Origin: Saturnia japonica
Lineage: Eukaryota > Arthropoda > Insecta > Lepidoptera > Saturniidae
Length of the DNA: 64,000 bases
NCBI GenBank assembly: GCA_033032175.1
Contig: CM065332.1
Span: 3,581,501-3,645,500, forward strand
Direction: 5' to 3'
Both the position numbers and the translations under genes were made by a program. The notes beneath the pieces are model-generated. The model searched no databases, was not told where the DNA came from, and saw only the letters and a list, made by a program, of their open reading frames with translations. Of this stretch, positions 19,805 through 31,834 are shown piece by piece; the first letter of the stretch is position 1; each line of letters starts with the position of its first letter.

Positions 19805-20109
19805 TAAATAATAGAAGAGATAAAAAAAGATTTCAATATTTAAGGTTGTGTTCTGCGATTTCGATTTTTGTTTAGGTACCTAAAAGTAAATAAATACGAG
19901 TGACTTCTAAAGGTAAATTTCTTCCTTCTGTGAAAATAAATATTTCTACCTCAAAATAAAGCATTATAATTAATATTATAGTAATTTTTCAGAGTACTAG
20001 TCACATTTTTATTATAATTGCTTCTTATCAAAATAAAATAAAACTTCACTTGTTTAAAAAGACACCTTTTTAAAAATCTTAACTTATTTTTTTTATTCAA
20101 TGTAGGCCC

Positions 20110-20610
20110 TAACAAGTACTTTTAAATGTCAACATAGTACTCACCGTCTAGAAAACATCCAAGTCAACAAGAAGAATCAGCAAGAAGCTCTATCGACAAC
20201 TATCAACATTTTTTAAACTAATCACACGTCTCAAACAATTTTTGTAATTGTCTTCAAAACCCATGTTTCTGATAATCAAGTTTTGAAAGTTTGAAAATCC
20301 ATTACTACTTATCTAAAGTTTCAAATGACCTATGCCTTAGTTGTGCAGCAAAGTATATCTACTTATAAATTTACGACAGGAAAGCTTTCAAATCGCGATT
20401 ATCTCAAACATGGTTTTTGAAAATAATTGTATTATTTTACCTATTGTGTGTAACGTGCGATATGTAGTTTACAGTTATTTTCATTATTAGACAGAGAGAC
20501 GCTTCCAGAATCACTATCATTCAAGTAATGATCCACCCTATAAATACCCTTTTAACAATAAAAGTAACTTAACATGATTCTTGAACTTATTGTCTGGCAA
20601 ATCGGTAACG
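20110..20610 (+). repeat. Dispersed repeat R2, copy 1
   Basis: Blocks shared with 23105-23640 in the same order and orientation are 'ctagaaaacatccaag' against 'cggaaaacatcccag', 'agaagaat' against 'agaagaac', 'aagaa.ctcgatca', 'aatcactatcattcaagtaatgatccacccta', 'ataccctt.taacaataaaa', and 'cttaacatgattc.tgaact'. The family is unknown; a LINE 3' untranslated region is possible. Confidence 0.55.
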
Positions 20611-21364
20611 TGCTTAGAAAGATTATTAAGTCCAAATTATGGACTTACTATTTTATATTTATTTATATTACTGAAATTGTGAACAACATTATTTTCTGGG
20701 CACCTTAGTAGAGAGTAAACATAAACATACCAAAATTAAAATCATTTCAGTAGCTGAAACATAATGAACCGTCTCTACTTACCCCCCAAGGGGCTCGTCG
20801 TATACATACAGCATAAAACCCATCCCCTAAGCAGAACGTAACGAGTTACTTAAAAAACCACTTGTTACTCTCCCCTATTTTAAAATATTTAACCATTGTT
20901 TTTCCTGTTTTTTCCCCGACCGGCCATTCGTTCGCGGGCCGAACACGTACAGCTATTTAAGTGTCCGAAGGCATTTTTCACCCGGCTAAAAGGCCGGTTA
21001 ACAGATTTTTTCCCGGATATCCCGTACGGGTTATGAGATTAATTCACTGGGCGTGTTAACATATTTTTTACGTCGTTTTTTTTTAAGGCAAGGGTGTAAT
21101 TTGTCAGCAATTTGTTATGAAGTCGACTCTTTAGTTGATCACTTGGCTTTATTGGTGCCTGCGGGATGTTTTTGCTGAGTAACTTTTTGACGTTGATTTT
21201 TATGGTCTCACGGATATTTTTATGTCCATGCTAATACACTTTTTTTTTTTATTAACTTCCAATGCAAACATAGAGTTAAAAGTTTAACATGCGGCATCTT
21301 GCTGTGGTAAATATCGTAGTTCCTAAACGGATTAACTAATTATGATTTGTTTTTTTTATCGTTG
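20611..21364. other. No recognised gene; GC-rich patch at 20915-21060
   Basis: The patch contains short inverted pairs: CCGGC(TAAAA)GGCCGG near 20980-20998, and CCCGGATATCCCGTACGGG near 21012-21030. I do not recognise a family or a coding frame. Confidence 0.35.
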
Positions 21365-21675
21365 TAGGTTTATACATTGTGGCCATATTCTCACCTGATC
21401 TTAAGTGACGATGTGGCCCAAAATGGTAGCACGCTAAGCATAGTGGAAGACTGACTGTCAAGTGCAGCTGCCGGAATACACCTATTGGTGTTTGGCGACA
21501 GATTTTCAACTTGAGGGTGGTAGCTAACCAGTTGGGCATTAGAAAAAACCGAACCACCATGCTATGGTTTTTTTCTCGATTTTTTTTTCACCGAAAGGCA
21601 TGCTTATTGCAGGGATTCGAACTCACGTCAATCGATGCGGAGTCCGTACACGCTACCAACTGAGCCATCATTGCT
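21365..21675 (-). repeat. SINE family 1, nearly complete
   Basis: On the minus strand it begins (from 21672) with a tRNA-like head: GATGGCTCAGTTGGTAGCG (A box) and GTGAGTTCGAATCCC (B box) about 30 bases later. The body then follows, ending in the reverse of 'tctcacctgatcttaagtgacgatgtgg'. It is about 310 bp. Transcription would be by RNA polymerase III, and movement would use a partner LINE not identified here. Short frames inside are not genes. Confidence 0.75.
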
Positions 21676-21767
21676 TTATCACTGTGTCACTTATTTAGAC
21701 AATTTTCACTATGATCGTGATATATTTCTAAACTGTTTTTAATACTTTATAAAATAAGCCGTTGAGC

Positions 21768-22035
21768 AGATCTTAAGTGACGGTGTGGTCTAAAATTGTT
21801 AGCATGCTAATGTTTACAAGATAGATACCTACTGGCTCCAAATTGCAACTGCCGGAGTTACACTACAATTATTCGATTTGCAACATAGCAAAGGAAGGCA
21901 GGTGGAGAATATACCCTACCACCATGCTATCGTTTCATCGCAGTGTGTTTCTTCACTGAAGGCTGAGGCTTATTATTTAGATTCGAACTCACGTCGCTCG
22001 TCGCGATGTCTGTACCTACATACTACCAATTCATT
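21768..22035 (-). repeat. SINE family 1, degenerate second copy
   Basis: It follows the copy at 21365-21675 by less than 100 bp in the same orientation. Plus-strand blocks are 'gatcttaagtgacggtgtgg', 'gttagcatgctaatg', 'ccaccatgctatcgtttcatcgcagtgtgtttcttcactgaaggct' and a head ending 'gattcgaactcacgtcgctcgtcgcg'. A large central deletion is apparent. Confidence 0.65.
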
Positions 22036-22227
22036 CCACCTACCCATACCTTCTTCGGTCTTCTAGTTATTTTTTCATCCCTCCTCATGTTTTGTCCATA
22101 CCACGATAACTATTTCTTCTCACTTCTTTGTCAATGGTGCGATTTACATACTTCTTCTGATATACTCATACCTTATCTTATCAATTCCAGTTCCACCACA
22201 CATCTATCTCAACTTAGATCAAATTAA

Positions 22228-22400
22228 GTACAAGACAATTTTTAACAAAAAAGAAATTTATCTTCAATGATTTTGAAGAGTTCCCTCGTGTATATTCGAA
22301 GTTCAGAGTCCAATACCAATGAAATTAAAAGGTGGGGTCCACCCTTAATGTATCCCCTATACAAAAAAAAAAGAATTATCCAAATCTGTTTATAAACGAT
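22228..22400 (+). repeat. Dispersed repeat, copy 2 of 8165-8400
   Basis: The copy has ACAATTTTTAACAAAAAAGAA, then 'gaagagttccctcgtgtat', 'ccaataccaat' and 'ccacccttaatgtatccc'. It ends where a Helitron (22401-22875) begins. Confidence 0.5.
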
Positions 22401-22875
22401 CTAGCGACCCGCCCCAGCTTCGCACGGGTACAATTTACAATGATAGGGTATCTTTGGTCACGAATAATTTTGTATTATTGATATATTCTACGGTGTCTAT
22501 TTAAATGGGCAATTTTAAAAGCCAATCTTAATCTAAATTAAATGCCCAAGTTAACTAATAAACTTATCTAGATAGAGATTAATACTGAATTAAAGAAAAT
22601 AGCTTCGTAAATAACGTAATATTTTTAATTATTAGGTTGAAGATAAAAATGATTACTGTGAGTCAACTTTAGGAAATAAACATAAACCATTGCATACTTT
22701 TCTCTAGGTTTTTTGAAGAACTACAATTCTTTAGAACATTATTTTAATATATCTCATAAGGTTTAGGCAGCGTAAGCCCACATAAGCGTCCGAAAATCAT
22801 GTTTTGACGACTTGATTTAAAATAATTTAATTTTTTCTACTATACAAAAACTTCATTGGAATGTATTGTATATAC
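22401..22875 (-). mobile_element. Helitron-like element family B
   Basis: The minus-strand end is CTAG at 22401-22404, preceded by GCTGGGGCGGGTCG, the classic lepidopteran Helitron-type end (GAAGCTGGGGCGGGTCGCTAG). The body matches the reverse complement of 14100-14520, and its 5' part ends near 22875. Non-coding. Confidence 0.65.
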
Positions 22876-23104
22876 ATTTTTTTAAGTTTTTCATTTCATT
22901 TTACCTTCCATAAAAAAATCTCGAAATGTTAGTTAAAACCGCATTAAAATCCATAGCGTAGTTTAAAAGACCTAAACGTACATAGGGACCAGACAGCGGG
23001 AAGAGACCTCATTTTATACTATGTATATATATAATTTATGGCATAATATTCATGAAAAAAAAAATATTCGAGTTGAATCGTTTTTTGTTAAAGTCGATTA
23101 AAAA

Positions 23105-23640
23105 AAAAAAATATTCAGTTTAGACTCTAAGAGGCACTTATGAATGTCAAAACACTACCACCGGTTCGGAAAACATCCCAGCCATCGAGAAGAACTGACA
23201 AGAAACTCGATCAGGTTTAGGATTTTTTTTTTTTTTATATCAAAATTGTATCGTTTCCAGAGTATGTGCGGAGGGAATCACATCCAGTCATCACCGTCAT
23301 TCACGTAATGATCCACCCTATAATAAATACCCTTTCAACAATAAAACTTGCTTAACATGATTCCTGAACTGCCTACAAGCTTCTCGGCGGCAGGATGTCC
23401 AATCGAGTATAGAATCATACTACCACCCGTTTGGTAATTGAATATACAATGACAATTCCCGGACACAATATGCCTTACGCGTGCCACACTATAGCGCCTG
23501 TATTACATGTGTATGGTGGTCGCGATCCACTCGGACACAACTGTCATGTCCTACCACTCAGCAAAGCATTTCTAATGCATGTTTAAAGAGGTAGGACAGA
23601 GAACAATTTATTTGGAGGTTTCTTGTACATAGGGCATTCC
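23105..23640 (+). repeat. Dispersed repeat R2, copy 2
   Basis: Direct repeat of 20110-20610, about 3.0 kb away, and longer at its right side. The extra part (23380-23640) includes 'cttctcggcggcaggatgtcc' and 'ggtggtcgcgatccactcgg'. No coding motif was recognised. Confidence 0.5.
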
Positions 23641-23989
23641 GAGTGATAGAATATCTTTAACCTAGAGATACATTAATTTATATTTCAAGGGAACAGGGAC
23701 ATTACATGTTTATGTAACCCTATATTTTTAAAATAATATTCTCACAGAGGAAATTTTTTTATACTGTAACCAATGACGTTATATAAATAGACGCGTTATA
23801 CTCTCACTAAAAGCAATCTGAACACGATACACATTTTGTTATCAGCATGTTGAAACAAAAGAGATAGGAAATCACAGCGTAAAGCGGAAACTCTTTTGTC
23901 GAAAGAGGACAAAAGTTTCTTCTCACTCACGCCGTTATCAAGTCGAAAGTGAACCGAAAGCGATTGCCCACCATTCACGATGGCATCTA

Positions 23990-24195
23990 ATGAGCGTCAA
24001 TTACGTATCTATTTATAAAATATAATTGACGATAATAGCACGGCAAAGTGATGTCATTGTGCCTGATGGTAAGTACCGTGCGATCCAACAGCGGCGACCA
24101 CCGAGCGATATAAAATTCATCCACAGTCGCCGTAGTCATGCCGTTCTTCTCAAATATCTCTTCACGTTATGTTTGATTTGAAGGATTTCATGTTG
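23990..24195 (-). repeat. LINE 3' UTR fragment
   Basis: Reverse complement of the tail seen at 19000-19130. Plus-strand blocks are 'gcctgatggtaagtaccgtgcgatcc', 'cagcggcgaccaccgagcgat' and 'aaatatctcttcacgttatg'. Confidence 0.55.
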
Positions 24196-26814
24196 TAAGA
24201 ATGAGAGCAGACACGGGCAAGAAGCGGTAACAGCTTCACAGTACGACAGAGATATGACGCAGAGAACTTTTATGTTCGTGCCGCGCATGTGGTTATGCTG
24301 TGGAAGGGAGAAGCGGGAATCCGGTAGAACAGCTCATCAGAACAGTCGCTATGATAAAGACAGTAGAAAACACTCAGATACCTTTGCAGTTGAAATGGCT
24401 CGATAAACTAAGAACGTATGTACTTCGCGGATTCGTTCCAAAGGTGCGAACAGTAATAAATCATAATAATCCGTTTCGTGAAATGTAGGTATTTGTTATG
24501 TACTACGTACAAGATCAGCTATTACAAACAAAATTTGTACTCCACTTAATACCGCTGGGTGAGGGGCCCGCGTGTTTAATACATTCAACTTTCTGATGAA
24601 ATGTCACTCCTTGACATTTACTTGTATTTCTCGAGTTGTTTAAACAGTGCACATGAAGGCTTATATATAAAGTACAATTTAGCACTTGAACGTGTAATCG
24701 TAACAAGTACCCGGTACAGACTATAAGTCCGAGTGTATGCACTTCAACGTGTGTTTCAAACAATTTGGTTGTTGCGTTTTCTCTAGTAAACACGTAGTAC
24801 ATAATACCTACCTCAATGTTTTGTAATCAGTACTAATTTTATCGGCACGTCATATTTCAAATATAGCAGGATACATAAAGCAGAGAAGTAGGTATAAAAA
24901 ATGTGACGGTCCTTGACATTATTCTTTAAAATACTCATACATTACGACAATACTTTTTTTCTTTTGCATTTTTATTTCAATTCATGTCAATGTATTATAA
25001 TAACTTTAACACTTTCGTATTTTTACAATAGTGTCTTGTCCTGCCACCTAGTAGCGAGTAGTTAGAAAGAGATATTTAAACCAAAATAAAACAGGATTTC
25101 AAAACCATTTGTTACTAAATTAATATAATTTGTAATAAAAAAAAATTATATTTATATATATATATATAATATATATATAACATAAATTTTATAACATATA
25201 ATACATATCTATAAATAATTTTTACAAAAATATATATTATTTTCTATATGAACATTCTAAAATACCATTATTTTATTATTACAAGTAATCTACATGTACA
25301 TGTAAATACATTTCTCAAATATATACTTAATTCATGTATTTTAAATAAAAAAGTTTATTTTACTAGTTGCTCCTAGATGTCGCTTCTAAGAATTTTAATT
25401 CCTATTTTCGCCACAGCTAAAATATAAATACAGTTTGTATCAATAGATGGCACTACATTTATTTTTATTATTAGACAATAGATGACGCTATCGAATTAAA
25501 CTACTTCACACTAGATGTCAGCTTAATGATATTTTGATAGAATTTATTTTTCGTATACTGTTTAAATTAGATAAGATTCTTATTTGTCAGTCACAGTACT
25601 AATTTCTTATAAGATAATTAAAAAAATAGAAAAGATAGTTTGGAAAAATACGATAAAATTTATATTTAGTAGATTCATAGAAATTACCTACGATAATACT
25701 GACAAATTCGTTTCTCTCTGGTAGTTTTTGAGTAAAGTTTAACTTTCTTGAATACCTATCCGAAATCTAAATTGTTTATGTATTGTCTTGTATGGCTATA
25801 TTAGATCAAATGTGATCATCATGCCATAAAAAAATATAAGATGACGAAACCATAAATACTTATATTATAATATTAAAAAATATGTAAATATAATTAAAAA
25901 TTACAAATTCACAGAAAATGTAATCAACTAATACGTATTTCGGTTGGATAATACCTAGGGAATGTTTGTTTCTTTGAAGATATCAATTTTCATATTGTAA
26001 ATTAAATTCGATGTTTATTAAGGCTATTTTACATAGAAAATTATTTATATTGTAGGTACACGAGACACAAAGTAGTGAGACCAGCATTTAACTTAACTTA
26101 ACACAGGCTATTACGGTGCGAAATTTTTTACAACGTTGTAACATGCAAATGTATGAGAAAAAATATTCCTGGTGATTTTTTTGTTTATAAACAGTAATTA
26201 GCAGATATTGTTTTAGAATAAATTTTCGAAATTATGTGCTTTCTAAGATTAACATTTTCTAGGGCTTCTTATTTGAGCCGTCGCGTCGCCTAGCACTAAA
26301 CGGCGTGTTCCGGGAAATACACTTGAAAATCAGCTCTTCCTTTCTAGACTTAGCGTACTACTTACCTTCGGCCACATCATGGAAGGCCACATGGTCAGTT
26401 AATTAAATTTCTGCAAGATCACGGTCAAACGCTAGTCCATACTAAAAAGAAATCAATTTATCGTGAAACACAATAGAATATAATATATATAATACTTTTA
26501 CGTTATTGCATACCGTTATTTGTAAGTACTTGGTAGGTACATTAACAAAAAGAATCAAACTAACACATTTATAACTTATAGTATTTAACTCTTCATGTAA
26601 TGTAATACAATGTGAGCAATTCTTGTATATCTATCTATTACTATATTAATTAATCTGTAATTCCATCTGTACATTATATTTTTTTATTTCCTAATAAGTA
26701 ATCGTAAAGGAAACTAACCACGAATATGACATTAAAGCATTTTGTCTGTCTGTTTTTATTTCCCGATTTAACACAAAAACGGCTTGACCAATTTTTATGA
26801 AATACAGTAGGTAC
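24196..26814. other. Very AT-rich DNA, no recognised gene
   Basis: Contents I can name: a (TA)n run at about 25150-25183; a cluster of four TAGATG..GCT-type motifs at 25374-25523; and a GC-richer patch at 26275-26400 without a family. The 62-codon frame at 24300-24488 and the 95-codon minus-strand frame at 24515-24802 show no motifs and are probably chance. Confidence 0.4.
25374..25523 (+). repeat. Four spaced TAGATGNC motifs
   Basis: TAGATGTCGCT (25374), TAGATGGCACT (25444), TAGATGACGCT (25479) and TAGATGTCAGCT (25512) are all on the plus strand. Spacings are 70, 35 and 33 bases, close to multiples of 35. The function is unknown; a factor-binding cluster or a decayed short tandem repeat are both possible. 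Confidence 0.45.
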
Positions 26815-26818
26815 CTAC

Positions 26819-26905
26819 TTTTTTTTTCGATCTGACTTTACTGTTAGCCTGAGGGGCCCTATCCAAAAATAGAGCCGCTGATGGCTTTTACAGCTTTACC
26901 TGGCT
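26819..26905 (-). mobile_element. Jockey-clade LINE, extreme 3' end only
   Basis: A T run (26819-26828), then 'ctgactttactgttagcctgaggggccctatccaaaaatagagccgctg' and 'ggcttttacagctttacc', which is the last 80 or so bases of the Jockey family before its poly(A). Heavily 5'-truncated insertion. Confidence 0.7.
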
Positions 26906-27619
26906 CGAAACTCAGTACCTACTACATAGGAAGCTTATGTCATATAACACAACTTTTAGAATCGAAAAATTCGATTTTATGAAATTTTGTACACAGGAAT
27001 GAATATGTGTTATTCCATAATTTATAGGCAAATAGGCTATAAGAGCCGGGAATTATATTTTTAGAAATCGTAAAATATATATAATTAATATGTAAGCGAT
27101 TTGAATACAAAAATAATCTATTTGATAATATTTTACTTGCCAAGATTAATGAGATAAGATTTTTTTTTTTTTTTGTTTTTTTTTTGTACCACACTACGTT
27201 TATTCGGAGTTACGTCAGCAATTTCTTTTATATGACAATAAAAAAGTTAGAAAATACTTTAAAAAAAGGTCACTGAACTTTTACTTTTGGCCCGTAGTTA
27301 GTAAAAAAACAATCTGCTGTAAGCGCTCGCAAAAGTGCAGTTTGCCGTTTCTCACATCAAACCTCCTAGCCGCGAGCCATGGCCTCCATGACTCTAGGGT
27401 AAAAACGCCCCTAACAGCAGCCCCAACACAGAGCTATGGAAATTCTTCGTTTGTTGTTTAACAGGGTTTAACCACAAAGATTTCTAGGTGGGTGATGTTC
27501 TTTTTTAAACGAGGGAAATTTTGCCACAAGGTCATTCGTTTCAAAATTATGCAAAGCATACAATATACCTTCTTGCCCAGCATTAGAAAACATACAGGCT
27601 GATGTTATTATTATCATTA
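26906..27619. other. No recognised gene
   Basis: AT-rich, with T runs at 27161-27185 and a moderately GC-rich patch at 27300-27430. I see no splice-flanked coding segment or repeat that I can name. Confidence 0.3.
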
Positions 27620-28132
27620 CTAGCTGTGCCCGCGGCTGCACTCGCGGGGATTATAGAATGCCATCGCTCGGGCACAGGCGCAAATCCTGCTAACCCCACT
27701 TCCTGTTATTTTAAAGATAAAAATTGTTATTGTGGGTGATCCTTAGAAAATAGACATAGGCTCTCGCTGACTTTTTTGTAGGTTTTTTTAAGATTTCCAA
27801 GCATGTACTACATTAATTTGATATTATATCTCCTACGGCTTACTCAGCGTAGGCCATTTAAGCGCCCCAAAATTGTAGTTATTTTAAATTAATTTTTATT
27901 TACGCGGAACCCTAATTATTTTTCAAAAATAATAGTAACCCAAGTTACTCCTTATAGCATCAGCTATCTACCAGTGGAAGTCCCGTCAAAATCGGTGCAA
28001 CCGTTTCGGAGATTACCCGAAACAAACAGGCATACCGAGAGGCAAAAACTTTAAAATTGGTTTTTTGTTATTAAGTACCGTATTATACTTCCATGTGCAT
28101 TTAGTCAAAAGTTGTTTGATATTACAAACAGA
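27620..28132 (-). mobile_element. Helitron-like element family A, nearly complete
   Basis: The minus-strand 3' end is CTAG at 27620-27623, with the GC hairpin AGCCGCGGGCACAG before it. Family blocks follow in order, with the usual 'ctccgaaacggttgcaccgattttgacgggact'. The 5' terminus near 28132 is worn, and a LINE tail follows from 28138. Confidence 0.7.
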
Positions 28133-28137
28133 CACAG

Positions 28138-28240
28138 AGATATTTATTTAGGATAATGACAGCGACGACCGCCATAAGATTGCCAATCTCGCGGTGGTCA
28201 CCGTTGTGTTTGTTTTGTTATGTGCTTACTGTCATAAGTT
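28138..28240 (+). repeat. LINE 3' UTR fragment
   Basis: 'atgacagcgacgaccgccataagattgcc', 'tctcgcggtggtcaccgttgtgtttg' and 'gtgcttactgtcataag' match the tail of the LINE at 18700-19160. Confidence 0.55.
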
Positions 28241-28622
28241 ATTAAAAAAAAGTTAAAGTCGTCGTCTGAATTCAACCCAAGTCTTTGGACACGGTGAACG
28301 CGTGATATATTGAACCATCATCGCATCATTCATCTCAACGTCTCTGTCAACCCTTTAGTTGGGATTCTGTGTGTTAAACACGCCAGGTGTTTGTATCATA
28401 GATAGTACCAAGACGCCAAGGGCCCTTCAATTAACAAAAAGTAACCCTTATAATCAAGACGGGGTCACTCGGACCCTGCGCATTGTTATTCAAATTAATA
28501 GCGTCTTATTATCAAAACGTTATTTAGATACCTTTACAATAATATTCGCTCCCAATGAATAGAAGATAAAAGATGCTGGGTGATTAAGTTTCATAATTTA
28601 ATACAATTAATTATATTGTATA
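28241..28622. other. No recognised gene
   Basis: A weak reverse SINE head may lie at 28270-28325 ('gtctttggacacggtgaacgcgtgatatattgaaccatcatcgc'). Otherwise AT-rich with no feature. Confidence 0.3.
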
Positions 28623-28680
28623 CTAGCTGTGCCCGCGGCTTCGCCTACGTGGACTACAGAATGCCATCGATTGGGCATCG
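28623..28680 (-). mobile_element. Helitron-like element family A, 3' terminal fragment
   Basis: CTAG at 28623-28626 with the GAAGCCGCGGGCACAG hairpin (minus strand) and the start of the adjoining conserved block. The rest of the element is missing; an unrelated GC-richer stretch (28680-28745) follows. Confidence 0.6.
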
Positions 28681-30224
28681 GGCAACCGGAGACTGTATCC
28701 GATGGCGAACCTTGCGTGAGGCCTATGTATATCCACCAGTGTACTTCTAAAAGCTGATGATGATGAAATCTGTAATGAAATAATATATTGTAAATAAATC
28801 TCATGGTCTAATGAAACGATCTATTGAATTTCAATTTAAAAAAAAACGAATATAAAAAATTATTTATTTAAAAAATATATTTACTTATGTTTTCTTTATA
28901 ATTGTTTTAATTTTTTATATTATCCGCGTGAAGTGTTTAGTCATAATATTTTTTTTTATTCATTTTTTTTTTCTATTATTAGTTACGATTTTTTTTAAAC
29001 TTCCATAGTCTGTAGAAATGTAAAACATATTAAAATTTTTAAAACCGTTTCGAAATTTTAGTTTATCTTGGTTTGATACTTTATTTCTGATATAAACTTT
29101 TTTTTTCTTACGGCTCTAAATTTATATATAATTGTACAAAAACTTTGATGAATTTTGCTCGTTATGGATTCGAATGTTGAATGTTTTGCCAAATAATATC
29201 TCTTAGTGAATTTGATTAGTATAAATTTATTTATACAAATTAGTTAAGATAATATTAATTATTAAATTGTATATTTCATTATAAAATTTTAATTAGTTAT
29301 GGTATAATTAATTTAATTGTTTTAAAAAAAAAGATATTCCAAAGTTTTCACTTAGGAAGACAGGCTATTTTTTTTTAATTTGTAGAATTTTTTCTATTCT
29401 TTGTGAATTTACTTTACAGAAGAACAAGAGACTTCTAAAACAATAATAAAATACTATTAATATAAATAAATATGTAAGTTGAAGTCCAGGTGAAATCGGG
29501 TTGATATCGGAGGTGTGAAATGAAGACATACGTCCACAGCCCGGTGTTCGCAAAAGCACCCCCAGCCCGTGAGAACCGGTCCGGCCGGAATGCAAATCAG
29601 CCCTATTGTGAAACGGACAATTCTTCGCTTTTTAATTGTTGTTTTTTAACATACGACGGACATGATTAGTGTTGTGATGAAAACTTATCGATATATTATT
29701 AAAAAGCATCAATAAAAATGTACTTTATTCTATCCTAATCTATCATAAATTTTTGAGAATCTCGCCACGTTATATCTAAACTTTTTAATTAGAAGATTTT
29801 TTTTAACTTAGTGTTTAAAACATATAATCTAAATTTGTTTGTTTGTTTGATCGCGTTAATCTCTGTCATTACCAGTCAGATTTAAAAAACTTTCTTTGCA
29901 TTTTATAGCCTGTTTATTGAGTAAGATTATAGACTATATAATCTCAGGCTATGATCTCAAGGAGTTGAGCAGTGACCATGAACGTCAAGCAATCCGGAAA
30001 GCTGTAGGCAAGCACGGGAAGTTAGAACAAAGATCTGCTACACAAGTGCGTTAGCAGCGGTGACGTGGAGAGTTAATATAATAAATTTAAGATATTTAAA
30101 CCCGTAGGGCACAACTTGTAAGTACATAGAATATTATAGAACAGAAATCAAATGGAACACGCTGAGACTAACACAGATTAATAAAACTTATTTCTTCATC
30201 AAGACAATTTGTATCGATTTGACC
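28681..30224. other. Very AT-rich DNA, no recognised gene
   Basis: Long A and T runs and no coding motif. Around 29940-30070 there are phrases ('agcagtgaccatgaacgtcaagcaatccggaaagctg') shared with 57720-57760, suggesting a worn Helitron-like or other dispersed repeat. The boundaries are not visible. Confidence 0.35.
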
Positions 30225-30488
30225 GCCGCGTGTACGTATTTAGTTTTAAAGTATTTACATTATTGTCCTGACTCCCGTGTACTTCATGTGCTTTATATTT
30301 AGCGCGCCCGGCCACGCGTTTCTATGCCGTTTTGGAGTCCACAGGGAACATTGATCCAATTGCTACCAAACTTTACAGCATCACCCGCTAAGTTACTATC
30401 AAATCTTTCTGAAAAATTATCAAAATCGCTCCAGTCGTTTAGTGTCCAATGGGAACATACATACAAACATCGATTTTTATATAAAAGA
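30225..30488 (-). mobile_element. Probable Helitron-like fragment abutting family D
   Basis: On the minus strand it begins TCTTTTATATAAAAATCG at 30488 and includes 'aacgactggagcgattttgata', the phrase common to lepidopteran Helitrons. I could not find its 3' end. A 92-codon frame at 30324-30602 spans both elements and is not a gene. Confidence 0.45.
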
Positions 30489-30762
30489 CTAGCTGTGCCT
30501 CACGCTTTCACCCGTGTTAATTTTACACGACAAAAAACACTACCGCACTGCGCGGAGTTGGTTTTTTTTATACTTTTTGTCAAACTATTGACATTTTTAT
30601 GAGGAATAAATTAATTTTTCTAATTATAATATAGTCTATATTACTCGCTGATACCGTAGCTTTATATTGTTGAAAGAATTTTTAAAATCGGTCCAGTAGT
30701 TTTTGTGTATATCCATTACAAGCAAACAATCAAATCTTTCCTCTTTATAATATTGGTATAGA
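30489..30762 (-). mobile_element. Lep1-like Helitron (family D)
   Basis: The minus strand starts TCTATACCAATATTATAAAG at 30762, and ends CTAG at 30492-30489 after 'aaagcgtgaggcacag'. The start is that of the Lep1-type elements known from Lepidoptera. On the minus strand CTAG is followed immediately by TCTTTTATATAAAAATCG, which looks like the first bases of another Helitron lying at lower coordinates (30225-30488). Confidence 0.65.
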
Positions 30763-30812
30763 TAAAAAGACGAAGAAGATGTAGTATCAAAGAAACTTAT
30801 AATATTAATATA

Positions 30813-31098
30813 CTAGCTAGTACCCGCGACTTCGTCTGCGTAGAATAGTTATTTTGTGTAGCCTATTTGTTTCTCTAAGGTTTAATTTGATTTCGTGATC
30901 ATTCTTTTTTTTTTAGCTGAAGACCAAATATTTATGGAGTATAACAAAAAAAGATCAATATCTAAGACCAAAACTATCATATCTTTTAAGTCGGACCAAA
31001 TTACAGATAGTTACGAAATTTGATCAAAATCGGTTCAGTCGTTTCGGAGTTTATCCCGAACATACACCGGGACACAACATTTTTATACATATAAGATA
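30813..31098 (-). mobile_element. Helitron-like element family F
   Basis: The minus-strand end is CTAG (30813-30816 or 30817-30820), preceded by the GTCGCGGGTACTAG stretch. The body contains the reverse of 'aaaatcggttcagtcgtttcggagtttatcccgaacatac'. The 5' part fades near 31098 ('tttatacatataagat'). Confidence 0.55.
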
Positions 31099-31834
31099 TG
31101 TTACAATGTATATATTTCCATATTTAAATTATAACTAAACAATAAGTAAAAAAATTATTGCAGATTATTTAACTATAATCCTCGTTCTCCTCAGATTATA
31201 CAAAAGTGTTATGAGAATTAATATTGTAATATTTATTTTTTAAATCACATTAGTTTAATAATAATAGTAACTGTATATTCAGATTATATTTTTTTGGCGA
31301 TATCGTGTACCTACTTGATTTTAAAAATACCGTCGACAAAAAGTACAACACTAAAAACTAACCGCCAAAAACCGGTCAGGTCAGTTTCGGCAAATCACAA
31401 TAGCTAACCCATTGGATACTTAAATAGGTCCAAATATTATAATGAAATGCATTATTATTAACCCTTTTACAAAAATCCTTTATGGCCGGGGCGACGCGAC
31501 CCTTCGGTGTCTTTTGTCAAGATAACCGGTAAGACAACTTTTTGACCCTCGGCCGCATCGGCAGGGTTAGGCCAGTCTGTTCCCAGTTATACCGCTAACA
31601 TGTTCTTCTAAGACATCATATGAGTGATAATGGTGACTGTCGATAGATCCGTGTCTGCGATTGTCGCCGTTAATTTTACCAATTACCCAGAATGTACAGT
31701 GTAAACTTTTTGCTAAGAAAAATTGAAGACAGTTTATATGATGGTAAGTGATTTTCTAATACCTTTACTGTTCAATTGCTCAGTGCCACTGGGTCCCAAC
31801 CACGAAAAAAAAGAAGAACCCACGTTCTTAGCGT
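31099..31834. other. No recognised gene; GC-richer patch at 31480-31600
   Basis: The patch (from GGCCGGGGCGACGCGACCC to GGTTAGGCCAGTCTG) stands out from AT-rich surroundings. I recognise neither a coding frame nor a repeat family in it. Confidence 0.3.

Noticed and set aside
21600..21672. tRNA gene on the minus strand
   Set aside because: A and B boxes are present, but the stems do not pair as a tRNA and the sequence continues into a repeated SINE body found many times in the window.
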